From: Clostridiaceae bacterium
Lineage (GTDB): Bacteria; Bacillota; Clostridia; Lachnospirales; Lachnospiraceae
NCBI GenBank assembly: GCA_009911065.1
Contig: QXWR01000002.1
Coordinates: 1-64,000, forward strand
Direction of reading: 5' to 3'
Length of the DNA stretch: 64,000 nucleotides
In this document: in pieces, positions 17,062-26,723 of the stretch
Numbering within the stretch: position 1 is the first letter of the stretch
How the letters are laid out: the number at the start of each line of letters is the position of its first letter
Position numbers and translations under genes: made by a program
Notes under the pieces: generated by a model
Database searches by the model: none
What the model was told of the DNA's origin: nothing
The model's input: the letters and a program-made list of their open reading frames with translations, nothing else

Positions 17062-19326
17062 CTACACTCCCATTAAATCAGCCGCATGATCTAACGCCCG
17101 AATTTCCTTTTCCTGCGGCACCTGTATTGCAGCCCCTGCCGGAAGCGCCGTATAGATAATCATACATGCCTCGGACACTGCATTGGCCTTCACATATTCC
17201 AGGTCAAACCGCATCAAAGACTCTCCCCGTTTTACATGATCTCCGTCTTTCACCAGCGGCTCAAAGCCCTTACCTTCCAGCTTCACCGTGTCCACACCAA
17301 TATGCAGCATAAATTCCAGACCGTCGGATGTTTTCAAACCAACCGCATGACCTGTGGGGAACACAAACGCCACGTCCACGTCACAGGGAGCCAGAACCTC
17401 TCCGTCTGTAGGCATGACCATAAATCCGTCCCCAATCATCTTCTGTGCAAAGGTCACATCCGGCGCATGTTCAATCGGCTCCACCCTTCCGTTAAATGGA
17501 CTGTACAGAGGAATCTTCTTTCCTGCCTCTGCGCCAGAAGCTGCCTTTTCTCCGCCAACTGCCCCATCCGGGGAAGATGCTTTTCCTTTGCTGGCTTCTG
17601 ATCCGGCGCCAGACTCTTTTTTGCCTGCCTCCTGCTCCCCATGATACTCCACATCCGGAGCTGTAGCCATATAAGATACCAGATCTGCTTTGATATTGGG
17701 AACTGTAGGACCATAAATCACCTGCACTCCCTGGCCTTTTCGAATCACTCCCGCCGCGCCGGTTTCCTTTAAAATACTCTCGCTCACCAACTCTGGCTTG
17801 TTGACGGTACATCTTAAACGGGTAATACAGCAGTCCACATCCACCACGTTTTTCTTGCCGCCAAGACCGTCTAAAATTCTCTGGGAACGCTCATCCACAG
17901 CATCTTTTTCCGAACCGCTCCCCTGCTTTCTGGCGTCCACATCACTTCTCCGGTACAGCTTCACTTCCTCACTGTCATCCCGTCCCGGAGTCTTTAAGTC
18001 AAACTTGAGAATCAAATACTTAAACACAGCAAAATACACCACAAAATACACGGCTCCCACAACTGGAATCCAGTACCAGCTGGTCTTTGCCGCTCCCGGC
18101 AAAATTCCAAACAAAGTAAGGTCAATGATACCTCCAGAGAAGGTCATTCCCACTCCTACGTTTAAAATGTGCATAAACATGTAGGCAGCTCCGGCCAAAA
18201 CGCTGTGTACTGCATACAAAAACGGAGCCACAAAAATAAACGTAAATTCCAAAGGCTCTGTGATTCCCGTCAACATGGCAGTCAGGGCAGCTGACATTAA
18301 AAGGCTTCCTGCCGCCTGCTTCTTCTCAGGCTTTGCTACCTGATACATGGCAAGAGCTGCTCCTGGAAGGCCAAAAATCATAAACGGGAACTTTCCGGTC
18401 ATAAACCGGGTTCCTGGATTAACGCTGAAATGAGCGATCTCTCCCATATGACCCAGCTGGGCAAAGAAAATATTCTGAGCGCCATACACCATCTGACCTG
18501 CCACTTCCAGCTGACCGCCCACTGCAGTCTGCCAGAAAGGCATATAGAACACATGATGCAGTCCAAAAGGAATCAACGCACGTTCAATAATACCATAAAT
18601 CCAGGTTCCCACATAGCCAGAACTGTTTACCAGCGCACCCAGGCCATAGATTCCGTTCTGAATCACCGGCCACACAAAATACATGGCAATTCCCACAAAA
18701 ATATAAACCACACTGGAAACAATCGGAACAAACCGGGTTCCTCCAAAGAAAGAAAGCACCTGGGGAAGCTGAATCTTGTAATACTTATTGTGCAGAGCAG
18801 CAACTCCCAGCCCTACAATCACGCCTCCGAACACCCCCATCTGCAAAGAAGAGATTCCCAGGACCTTTGTCACAGAACCGTCTAGCATTCCCACCGTCTG
18901 TTCCACCGAACCCACCATGCCAGCCAGAGCATTTCCCGCCCCGTCAAGAACCTCCGGAGCTGTCACCAGCCTGCCGGACAATACTAACAAAGCATGAATC
19001 GCTGTATGCATGATAAAAAAAGCAATGACACTGGCAAGAGCCGCCACCTCTTTCTCCTGCTTTGCCATACCCACTGCCACACCAATGGCAAATAATAGAG
19101 GAAGATTTTCAAACACCACATTACCGCAGCTGTTTAAAATGTTCAAAAAACCATTCAGCAATGTACCCGGACCTAAAAGCGCCTCCAGGTGATAAGCGTT
19201 AATCATGGTCCCATTGGTAAAAGAACCGCCGATTCCCAGCAGAAGACCTGCCACGGGAAGAATCGCAATCGGAAGCATAAAGGAACGTCCGACTCGCTGT
19301 AAAACACCAAAAATCTTGTCTTTCAT
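17062..19326 (-). CDS. ptsG: Glucose-type PTS permease EIICBA
   Basis: Imports and phosphorylates glucose or a related hexose. 754 residues in the order EIIC (about 1-430, many membrane helices), EIIB (about 475-560, phosphorylation Cys in DCCITRLR) and EIIA (about 605-754, phosphorylation His in FMLHIGVDTV). The B-A linker is rich in Gly, Ala, Ser and Lys. A full EIICBA permease like this is normally GlcT-regulated; promoter, RAT and terminator lie directly upstream and the antiterminator gene directly downstream. N-acetylglucosamine is an alternative substrate. Confidence 0.92.
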   Translation of the reverse strand: MKDKIFGVLQRVGRSFMLPIAILPVAGLLLGIGGSFTNGTMINAYHLEALLGPGTLLNGFLNILNSCGNVVFENLPLLFAIGVAVGMAKQEKEVAALASVIAFFIMHTAIHALLVLSGRLVTAPEVLDGAGNALAGMVGSVEQTVGMLDGSVTKVLGISSLQMGVFGGVIVGLGVAALHNKYYKIQLPQVLSFFGGTRFVPIVSSVVYIFVGIAMYFVWPVIQNGIYGLGALVNSSGYVGTWIYGIIERALIPFGLHHVFYMPFWQTAVGGQLEVAGQMVYGAQNIFFAQLGHMGEIAHFSVNPGTRFMTGKFPFMIFGLPGAALAMYQVAKPEKKQAAGSLLMSAALTAMLTGITEPLEFTFIFVAPFLYAVHSVLAGAAYMFMHILNVGVGMTFSGGIIDLTLFGILPGAAKTSWYWIPVVGAVYFVVYFAVFKYLILKFDLKTPGRDDSEEVKLYRRSDVDARKQGSGSEKDAVDERSQRILDGLGGKKNVVDVDCCITRLRCTVNKPELVSESILKETGAAGVIRKGQGVQVIYGPTVPNIKADLVSYMATAPDVEYHGEQEAGKKESGAGSEASKGKASSPDGAVGGEKAASGAEAGKKIPLYSPFNGRVEPIEHAPDVTFAQKMIGDGFMVMPTDGEVLAPCDVDVAFVFPTGHAVGLKTSDGLEFMLHIGVDTVKLEGKGFEPLVKDGDHVKRGESLMRFDLEYVKANAVSEACMIIYTALPAGAAIQVPQEKEIRALDHAADLMGV

Positions 19327-19439
19327 TTCTTTTCCCTGCTTTCTTTTTTAGTATCCACTCTCACAAAGCCCTGTGCCTTTTTGGACTGGGAAAGTGTTTT
19401 GAAACTTTGTCTGTGTGGGCAAAACCACCCTTTTACGGC

Positions 19440-19500
19440 AAAAAGGCATAAACTCCCCCTTTCCACAGATATTCTGCCGAATTATGGGTAGTTTATGCCT
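19440..19500 (-). terminator. Conditional terminator in the ptsG leader
   Basis: On the minus strand AGGCATAAACT (19500-19490) pairs with AGTTTATGCCT (19454-19444), extended by C-G pairs, followed by a T run. Its 5' arm overlaps the RAT hairpin, as in GlcT/LicT-controlled leaders. It also stands as the only terminator behind the GH66 gene. Confidence 0.8.
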
Positions 19501-19523
19501 GATCAAACCGCTTTATCAGTAAC
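19494..19523 (-). promoter_or_regulatory. Ribonucleic antiterminator (RAT) of ptsG
   Basis: In the leader RNA, GTTACTGAT and ATCAGGCATAA flank a short loop, forming a CTGAT/ATCAG stem. GTTACTG and CAGGC are typical of BglG-family RAT sites, and the site shares bases with the terminator arm. Confidence 0.7.
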
Positions 19524-19535
19524 ACACTAAAATAA

Positions 19536-19564
19536 AGTATAGGGGGAAATTGAAACTTTGTCAA
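19536..19564 (-). promoter_or_regulatory. Sigma-A promoter of ptsG
   Basis: On the minus strand TTGACA (19564-19559), a 17-base spacer and TATACT (19541-19536). It begins ten bases after the GH66 stop codon and precedes the RAT by about 13 bases, giving a leader of about 200 bases. Confidence 0.85.
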
Positions 19565-19573
19565 TAACCATTT

Positions 19574-21424
19574 TTATTCAATCACTACCATATCCCAATA
19601 CTCCAGATACGGCAGCACAAACCGCACTTCCCCGTTGTTATAGGTAAATTCCAATTCCTCCATGATTCCCTCCTGATAATCTGGAGACATAAAATACACA
19701 TGGTTTGGAACAAAATCCACACTTTGGGCCATCTCCACCTGCCGCTTCACCACTGGAGCTGTCTGCGCTCCTCTGGAATCCACCCAGGCATAAGAGGAAG
19801 CGCCGTCATAGTTAAGAAGCTGTACAATCGTCTGATTTCCCTTTTTCTTTGTGAAAGAATACACCTTTCCCAGCTCTGCATCCGATGAAGTCGTAACACC
19901 TCCCACCTGCGTCTTTGCCGCCACCTCACAAAGACCGGTTCCTCTTAGGAAATTCTCATAGGCAACCATAAAAGAATAATAATTTCTCACCCGCTTTTCC
20001 AGTTCTCTGGAAATTCTAAGGGAATTGCCGGGATAATACTCATTGGAAAGCATTCCCGTATCCCCCAGCTCCAGATGGCTTCCCCCTGCCGCTGCCAGCA
20101 TGGCATTGGTATAGAGGATTCCTGGAAGATTAAACGGTTCTCCCTTCATTACATTGTAATCCATATATGCGCCGATCACACTGCCCCGTTCCCCCTTTGT
20201 CACCGCATAAATCTGGTCCAGCACCTTCTTTAAAGACAGATAATCCTTACAATCTCCCGGCCACACCTCCACATAAATAATGTCATACACGCCTGAATTG
20301 AGAACCTGCTGCAAGCCGTAGCCGCCCACTGGGTTAAAAATCACGCGAGTCTGAACTTCCTTTTCCAGCCGGTCTAAAAACGGCACATAAGTCTGATCCA
20401 GTTCCAGCTCATTTCCCTGGTAATCAAACCGTTTGGAACCTCTCGCTCCTAAAGAGTCCATCTGAAGACCGTCAAAATCATACACATCCAGAAAATCTCT
20501 GTGAACCTGGTTAAAATGGTTTTGCCAGTTTTCATCTGCTGGATTAAACATCCACAGCTTTGGCGTCTCCCAACCGTCTCCTCCCAGGTCATGGGAATCC
20601 TGCTGCTGATGCCTTTGATCTTTGTACAGCCCCCATTCCGGAAGAATCCCCCGCTCCTCATAATGATCATATGCGCCAAATATCAAATTATAAAAGAAGG
20701 AACGCATATTGAGAGAATGGCCTGCCGCAATGGTTTTTTTCAAAGACTGAGCATCCACCGTCTGCTTTGCCAAAGACTTCCACTCTCCATCCGGATTGTC
20801 CACAGTGCCTGCCAAAGGCTGCTCCTGACTGTCAAACACATCATAGTAAAACAGTCCGTTAATATGATGTTTTTTCAGCCGATTCAGCGTAGCGGCAATT
20901 TCCTCGTCAGACCGATGATCCAGTTTGGTAATGTACCCATAGCGAGGAAAACGGTTCCAGTCGGAAGACACGTCAATAGCAGTCATCCGGTAATCTTTTA
21001 TCTGATCTTGTTCTTCCAGATAAGCCTCCACTGCATATCCCTTAAAATCCTCCCCAGGAAGCTCTATCACAAAGGTTTCCGCCTGTGTTTCCGCTCCCAC
21101 TTGCCTTTCCTGTTCCCACACAACCTGATTTAAGTGGCGGACCCGTATGCGTAAAAGAGATTCCTTGCCTGCTCTCCCAGGGCCAAACTCCACCGTCAGC
21201 CTTATTGCCTCTCCCGGTGAATACATGCTCCGGTCCGTATAAATATCAATCAAACTGCTCCCCACAGTAATTTCCTCCCATCCCTGCCTGACAAAGGCAT
21301 CCATTCCTGTCCTTAAAGTTTTAAGGCCGGCTGCCTGTACAGGCAAAGCAGTTGCTCCAATCATACAGAGCGCTGCCATGACTGCTGCTGCCCTTTGGCC
21401 TGTTTTCTTGAATCTTTTTCTCAT
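19574..21424 (-). CDS. Secreted GH66 dextranase-type endo-alpha-1,6-glucanase
   Basis: Expected to hydrolyse alpha-1,6-glucan (dextran) outside the cell. 616 residues: a signal peptide (RKRFKK, then a hydrophobic stretch ending in VQA), an N-terminal Ig-like domain (about 40-160), then the GH66 barrel. Barrel marks are FPRYGYI, NGLFYYDVFD, nucleophile Asp at about 323 in FDGLQMDSLGARG, and acid/base Glu at about 386 in IYVEVWPGD. A C-terminal beta domain ends the protein. Cycloisomaltooligosaccharide glucanotransferases of this family usually carry a CBM35 insert inside the barrel; none is seen here, so a dextranase is favoured. GGAGGTG before 21424 sets the start. It is the last gene of the ABC/CBM35 operon. 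Confidence 0.85.
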   Translation of the reverse strand: MRKRFKKTGQRAAAVMAALCMIGATALPVQAAGLKTLRTGMDAFVRQGWEEITVGSSLIDIYTDRSMYSPGEAIRLTVEFGPGRAGKESLLRIRVRHLNQVVWEQERQVGAETQAETFVIELPGEDFKGYAVEAYLEEQDQIKDYRMTAIDVSSDWNRFPRYGYITKLDHRSDEEIAATLNRLKKHHINGLFYYDVFDSQEQPLAGTVDNPDGEWKSLAKQTVDAQSLKKTIAAGHSLNMRSFFYNLIFGAYDHYEERGILPEWGLYKDQRHQQQDSHDLGGDGWETPKLWMFNPADENWQNHFNQVHRDFLDVYDFDGLQMDSLGARGSKRFDYQGNELELDQTYVPFLDRLEKEVQTRVIFNPVGGYGLQQVLNSGVYDIIYVEVWPGDCKDYLSLKKVLDQIYAVTKGERGSVIGAYMDYNVMKGEPFNLPGILYTNAMLAAAGGSHLELGDTGMLSNEYYPGNSLRISRELEKRVRNYYSFMVAYENFLRGTGLCEVAAKTQVGGVTTSSDAELGKVYSFTKKKGNQTIVQLLNYDGASSYAWVDSRGAQTAPVVKRQVEMAQSVDFVPNHVYFMSPDYQEGIMEELEFTYNNGEVRFVLPYLEYWDMVVIE

Positions 21425-21507
21425 TCTCACACCTCCGGCTCTTTCCTTCTGCCTCAAAGACTCTCCGGCTTCCCATAGGAAGCCGCAAAGTCTTTGTCTC
21501 CATAGCC

Positions 21508-24500
21508 TTACAATTCTTCTCTCTCCAGCAAAATATAGTTCACCCAGCCAAAGAAATCTCCTTCCTGGCCGGTCAAGGTAAGAACATCTCCTGGCTTTAA
21601 GGACAACACCATCTCCAGATAATCCTGACTGTAATCAATATCGCTGTAATCCGTGGCTTTTCTCCGGATGACTCCCACTGGCAGTCCGTTTAGCTGAACG
21701 GTAAATTCTTCTCTGGTTCCGTTGGACAGCACGCTTAGACGATACCTGCCTTCCACAAAATCCGGATCATTGCTCACTGGAATCAATATGGAAGTTCCTG
21801 GCTGTAAGTCTGCTGCCGGACTGTATAAGGATGCCTGATAGAAATCCTCCCCGTCGTACCGGTACTCGGCTTTTGGCTGTCCGGTTCCCACAGGAGCCGG
21901 AATCAGCTGCACCGCTTCCACCCATCCCCAGGGACCTTCCTCCTCATTTCCCGGCGCCTCTAACGTAATAACATCATCTGGCCTTATATACAACGTATGA
22001 TTCATTCGATTCATGGTAAAATCAGATTTCTCAAATCCGCTTCCTGTCACCCTCACAATGCTTCCTGCCATCTCTCCATTTACCTTCACCCACAGACGGG
22101 TACGGTTTCCGTTTGTAACTGCTCCGATCTGGTAAAAGCCTTCCTGAAAATCTTTATGTTCCCCAGCCCGAAAAGAAAGGCTGTCTCCTGGCTGTAAATC
22201 TGCCGCATTATAATTTTCTGCCTTTTTCTCATACAGATCCGCCCCTTGATACACCACTCGGTTTCCTGTTCTTTCAGAAGCCGCAGGACCAACCCAGGTC
22301 AGGTCCACGTAATCCACCCAGCCATAATGATTTCCGCTTTCTCCCTCAACCGTTAGAATATCTGACGCAGACAAGTTCAGGGTTTCTGCCATGGTATCAT
22401 CAGTCATATGTGCCATGCCAAAGTCTGTCTCTGCCCGAAGGACATTTCCCACAACCTGGTCATTAACCTTTATGATAAACTTCTGCCGGTTTCCGTTGGA
22501 ACGGATGGTCACACGGTAAATGCCAGCCTTAAATTCTCTGTTATCTCCAAGAGGAATCTTCATCTGGGCTCCCGGCTGTAAATCTGCTGTCAGACTGCCA
22601 GACTGAGCTTTATAATAGGCTTCTCCTTCATAAATATAATGATTTCCATTGGTGCGTGTCTTCACAGGCTCATTGTCCATTGCTCTGGACAAAGCTCCCA
22701 CTGCGGCTCCTGCGCGGCTATAAATCTCATCGCCGCAATCATCCCGAAGGAACACGCCGCCCTCCACAATGGCAAACATTCCGGTCTCTTTTGAAATGGT
22801 AAATACCAGCTGATCCTCCTCAACCCGGCTGGGAACCTTGGAACACTTAATGGCCTGCCCTTCCCCGTTTACATGATACACTGTGTACGGTTTTTTAACC
22901 GTCTCCAAGTTCCCGGTCTCTGCCTCTTCCGGTCTGTCGTATTCTGTGGCGTTTGCGGTCTCTCCATTTAAACTTATAGCCAACGGCTCTGATTCTTCCT
23001 GCAGCGATCTTTTGTGGAACGCCCGGTCTGCCTTCCTTGCCCAGGTTTGCGCATTGATCTCCTCCAGACGAATGCGAATGGTCACTGGGGAAGATGGGGT
23101 AATGGGATTACTCCGATCCTCTCCCAAATAGAAACGGATATACCTTGTAATGATTCGATCCCCTTTAAAACGGTCAAGAACGGTCTCTGCCTTTGCATCT
23201 TTCGGGTCTGGCTGTTCGATTACCAACTGGGCATCCATGGGCAGAGCGCCTATGGGAGCCTCTGCCTTTACGGAGATTTCCCCGTCGCTCTCTGTGGCAT
23301 CAAAAGGTTTGCCTTCAATCAGCTCCACATAGTCAATCCAGTGGTACTGTCCTTCTGGGGTCACAAGGGCCAGCGTATTGGTTCCGTACAGTTCCAGTAT
23401 TCCTTCTGCCGAACCATATTTGTAATCTCCCCACTCTGCATGAGGTACAAAAAGACTTCCCACTGCCTTATCATTTACATGAACCAGGAGCTTTTTCCCA
23501 TCGCCTCCTCCACAATAGCGAATCAACAGATTGTACACGCCCCGGTCAAATCCATCTTCCTTCCGAAGAGGAATGGAAAGCTTATCTCCGTTGCCAGCCT
23601 CAAAATTAGCTGCATTCCCATTATCTGCCCAGGCTTTATAATATTCCTCCGCCTCAAAATGATAAATTCCTTTTTCCATGGACACGGCATAAACTCCGCA
23701 CCCTTGCATGGCAGCTGACAATCCTCCCTCATCTGCTGTGGCAAACAAGTTCTCTCCCGTATCCCCATCTACATAATAAAGATCTACATACGGATTTTCT
23801 TTATTCACTCCTGCCGGATAAGGAATCTTCACCTGAATCCGGCCTTCTCTTTGTTCTGTGGTCAAATCCAAAAGCTGCCCGCCGTCTTTTAGTTCAATCT
23901 GGTATCCCACAGCCCGCATTCCCTCTCCGGAAAAATAATGATCCGCCACCTTGCCAACCGCCTTTACCGAAAGTGTGGCCTGAATGGGAAGAACCCCTTC
24001 TTCTGCTTCCACCACAATTCCTGTGGCTGGGTCTTTCTTGTAAAAGATCGGAGGAACTTCTTTCCATACAATGTCTTTAATCCATCCATAGCTTCCTTCT
24101 GGCGCTACAATAGTCACAACGTCTCCGGCTTTCAGCGTATACCGGCCCTGCCAGCCGTTTGCCAGCAGCTGGTCCATGCCGAATGCTCCGCTTCCTGCTG
24201 CCAGATACGTTCCCATCTCTTCTCCGTTCACCAAAACCGTGTAGGTTCGGGCGCTTCCGGAATGCATCATCTTTAACACATACTGTCCCTGGATAAACCG
24301 ACTGTCCAGATTTATGGTCAGTGTCTTTCCCGGGTCCATATTGGCGCAGTTTCCGTCATCTCCAGTAATCGGATTCCATCCGTCAGCTGCTTCCTCCAGC
24401 TTCACAATAGGATCTTTCACATTCAGGCAAATCCGCTTTTCTGTTGTGGGAACTAAACGGATTTTGTCAATCCAGTCGTACTGTCCCTCTGACACTGCCT

Positions 24501-26712
24501 TCAATACCAAGGTTTCCTTCCCGGTAAGATGAAGAATCCCCATGGTCTCTGCTGTTTTGCTGTTATTCCAGCCAAATTCTCCAGGAGAAAGAATCAACTC
24601 AGCAGAATGGTTTCCTGTTTCCACCTTTAAGATTTGTCCGTTTCCCGCATAAACCGCCTCAATCCGATAATTTCCTGACTTAAATCCAGATACTTTCTCC
24701 AAAGGAATCCGGATTTCTGTGTTTGGCTGCAAGTCAGCTCCCTTTTTGTCTTCGGTCAGTCTGTCATAATACCGCTCGCCCTCAAATATGTAAGCGTCTC
24801 CTTCCATGGTGAATCCGCCTTGTACCTCTGACAGCCACTTAAAGGTTACTCCCTTTATCCAGCCTGTGGTGGTATCATTGGGCGCTGTGATCGTAACCGT
24901 GTCCCCGGCTTTGAGAGAATAACTTCCCTTCCATCCGCCGCCAGTCAGCTGATTACTTCCCAGCTCTCCCTGGTCTCCTTTGCTCTCTGCCACATCATAA
25001 GTTCCCTCTGCCTGCCCGTTAACCAAAACCGTGTAGGACCGGGCATCTCCCGTGTGGAAAAGCCACAAACCATACTGCCCTTCCTCAAAACGGGTATCCA
25101 ATTTTATGGTCATCGTATTTCCAGGTCCCAAATGAATACAGTTCCCGTCCTCTACGCTTCCTGTAATCGTGACAGAAGAATCTCCTGCCTCCACACCAAT
25201 CCAGGTTTCTGACTCTGGAAACGGCACCAGCCTTATTGTTTTCACCCATGTATACGGACCGCCGGACAACTGGTCTGCAGTGAACGTAAGGGTCTCATTT
25301 CCGGTCAGGTCAAAATACTTGAAGGTCTCTCCTGTCTTTTGTGAATCCCAGTTAAAATCCGAAGGAGACAAGATGAGTTCTCCGGCGCTGCTTCCTGCCT
25401 GAACCTCCATAATCTGTCCATTTCCAGCATAATCCATCTGAATTTGATATTTTCCCGGCTGTATGGCAGGTTCCAGATCCGCCAGATGAATCGTAATGGA
25501 TTCCCCTGGCTGTAAGTCTGCCCCTAATCCGTCGCCAGTTGGATTTCCTCCATAAAACTTCTTTGCATCAAACAGATAGGAACTGCCGTCCACCATATAA
25601 TCTGGCTCCGTTTCAGACACCCATTTCCATACAACGTCCTTTAACCATCCATAATTTCCTTCCGGCGGTACTATAGAAACCACATCCCCTGCCTTTAACT
25701 CATAGTTTCCCTGCCAGCCGTCGTCGTGAAGACCTCGCATATTAAAGCTGTCAGAACCTGCGCTTGCCGCATATCCTTCTCCCACTTCTTTTCCGTTGAC
25801 CAAAACCTTGTAAGTCCGGTCATTGCCAGTTGTCACCAGGGAAAGGGTATAAATTCCCTTTTTGAAACTGCCGTCCAGAGTCATTTCCACCTTAACCCCA
25901 GGGTCCATATTGGCACAGCTGTTGTCATCACCTGTCACCTTATCCGATGGCGCCACATAGTCCTTTGCCAGAAACCAAATCTCCTCTTCTTCCACTGGTT
26001 CCAGCTCAATCCAGTCAATCCGGGTATACTTGCCATCTGTATAAGTGCTTAATTTCAGGGTGTCGCCAGATGACAGATTCCAAACCCGGCGGTACTCCAC
26101 AGGATCATCGGTCAAATACCATTCTGCCGATGGAGTCAAAGCCATATCAAACATGGAACCCACTTCCATCTTTAGGTTCTGATCCTGTCCTCCACAGCGG
26201 AACCGAATCCGATAATTTCCGTCCTGAAAACCATCAATTCCATTTAATGGTATGGATATTACTGAACCTGCGCCGCTGCTGGTATCATTTGGCGGCTGCA
26301 AATCAGCATAAGTGTCACTTCCCTCTGTACCTGTTTTGCTATAATACTCCTCAGCCTCAATCCGAATCACCCCGTCTGCGCGGATGCTCATCTTTGCTGG
26401 CTCCATATCCGAAGAAGTAGCTTTGGTTACTTCTGTATTGTTCTGCGTCGGTTCTTCCTTGAAAACTGTATTTTCCTCTTTCTCCTCATCTTCGTCCATC
26501 TCCGCCCAGTCTGCATCTGTGGCAGTCCATCCGCTTTTGCTGGCCACATTCTTTTTGCTGTCTGATGCTAAAATCTGTGCCATTACTACAGACAGAGGAG
26601 CTGCTTTTCCTGTGAAAATTCCAACGATCAGCAGCACAGCCAGATACCGCATAGCCTGTTTTTTCTTTTTCAAGCTGACTCTTTCCGTTCGTTTGCCGGT
26701 TTCCTTTCTCAT
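21508..26712 (-). CDS. Giant secreted protein with about ten CBM35-like modules
   Basis: 1734 residues with a signal peptide (hydrophobic stretch about 22-48) and no recognisable catalytic domain. About ten carbohydrate-binding modules alternate in two types. Type A (EAEEYY or EGERYY...ADLQPG...GYxWID/V) lies near 106-228, 376-500, 635-760, 1018-1135, 1355-1475, 1480-1600 and 1612-1734. Type B (GDDxxCANMDPG...RTYxVLVNG...GSYGWIKD) lies near 228-352, 500-632 and 762-885. Two non-CBM segments (about 885-1010 and 1135-1350) separate groups. CBM35 modules of GH66 enzymes bind isomalto-oligosaccharides, and a GH66 gene lies 83 bases downstream, so glucan capture is the likely role. No LPXTG or SLH anchor is visible. 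The family call is from pattern, not a search. Confidence 0.75.
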   Translation of the reverse strand: MRKETGKRTERVSLKKKKQAMRYLAVLLIVGIFTGKAAPLSVVMAQILASDSKKNVASKSGWTATDADWAEMDEDEEKEENTVFKEEPTQNNTEVTKATSSDMEPAKMSIRADGVIRIEAEEYYSKTGTEGSDTYADLQPPNDTSSGAGSVISIPLNGIDGFQDGNYRIRFRCGGQDQNLKMEVGSMFDMALTPSAEWYLTDDPVEYRRVWNLSSGDTLKLSTYTDGKYTRIDWIELEPVEEEEIWFLAKDYVAPSDKVTGDDNSCANMDPGVKVEMTLDGSFKKGIYTLSLVTTGNDRTYKVLVNGKEVGEGYAASAGSDSFNMRGLHDDGWQGNYELKAGDVVSIVPPEGNYGWLKDVVWKWVSETEPDYMVDGSSYLFDAKKFYGGNPTGDGLGADLQPGESITIHLADLEPAIQPGKYQIQMDYAGNGQIMEVQAGSSAGELILSPSDFNWDSQKTGETFKYFDLTGNETLTFTADQLSGGPYTWVKTIRLVPFPESETWIGVEAGDSSVTITGSVEDGNCIHLGPGNTMTIKLDTRFEEGQYGLWLFHTGDARSYTVLVNGQAEGTYDVAESKGDQGELGSNQLTGGGWKGSYSLKAGDTVTITAPNDTTTGWIKGVTFKWLSEVQGGFTMEGDAYIFEGERYYDRLTEDKKGADLQPNTEIRIPLEKVSGFKSGNYRIEAVYAGNGQILKVETGNHSAELILSPGEFGWNNSKTAETMGILHLTGKETLVLKAVSEGQYDWIDKIRLVPTTEKRICLNVKDPIVKLEEAADGWNPITGDDGNCANMDPGKTLTINLDSRFIQGQYVLKMMHSGSARTYTVLVNGEEMGTYLAAGSGAFGMDQLLANGWQGRYTLKAGDVVTIVAPEGSYGWIKDIVWKEVPPIFYKKDPATGIVVEAEEGVLPIQATLSVKAVGKVADHYFSGEGMRAVGYQIELKDGGQLLDLTTEQREGRIQVKIPYPAGVNKENPYVDLYYVDGDTGENLFATADEGGLSAAMQGCGVYAVSMEKGIYHFEAEEYYKAWADNGNAANFEAGNGDKLSIPLRKEDGFDRGVYNLLIRYCGGGDGKKLLVHVNDKAVGSLFVPHAEWGDYKYGSAEGILELYGTNTLALVTPEGQYHWIDYVELIEGKPFDATESDGEISVKAEAPIGALPMDAQLVIEQPDPKDAKAETVLDRFKGDRIITRYIRFYLGEDRSNPITPSSPVTIRIRLEEINAQTWARKADRAFHKRSLQEESEPLAISLNGETANATEYDRPEEAETGNLETVKKPYTVYHVNGEGQAIKCSKVPSRVEEDQLVFTISKETGMFAIVEGGVFLRDDCGDEIYSRAGAAVGALSRAMDNEPVKTRTNGNHYIYEGEAYYKAQSGSLTADLQPGAQMKIPLGDNREFKAGIYRVTIRSNGNRQKFIIKVNDQVVGNVLRAETDFGMAHMTDDTMAETLNLSASDILTVEGESGNHYGWVDYVDLTWVGPAASERTGNRVVYQGADLYEKKAENYNAADLQPGDSLSFRAGEHKDFQEGFYQIGAVTNGNRTRLWVKVNGEMAGSIVRVTGSGFEKSDFTMNRMNHTLYIRPDDVITLEAPGNEEEGPWGWVEAVQLIPAPVGTGQPKAEYRYDGEDFYQASLYSPAADLQPGTSILIPVSNDPDFVEGRYRLSVLSNGTREEFTVQLNGLPVGVIRRKATDYSDIDYSQDYLEMVLSLKPGDVLTLTGQEGDFFGWVNYILLEREEL

Positions 26713-26723
26713 TTTTCTACCCC

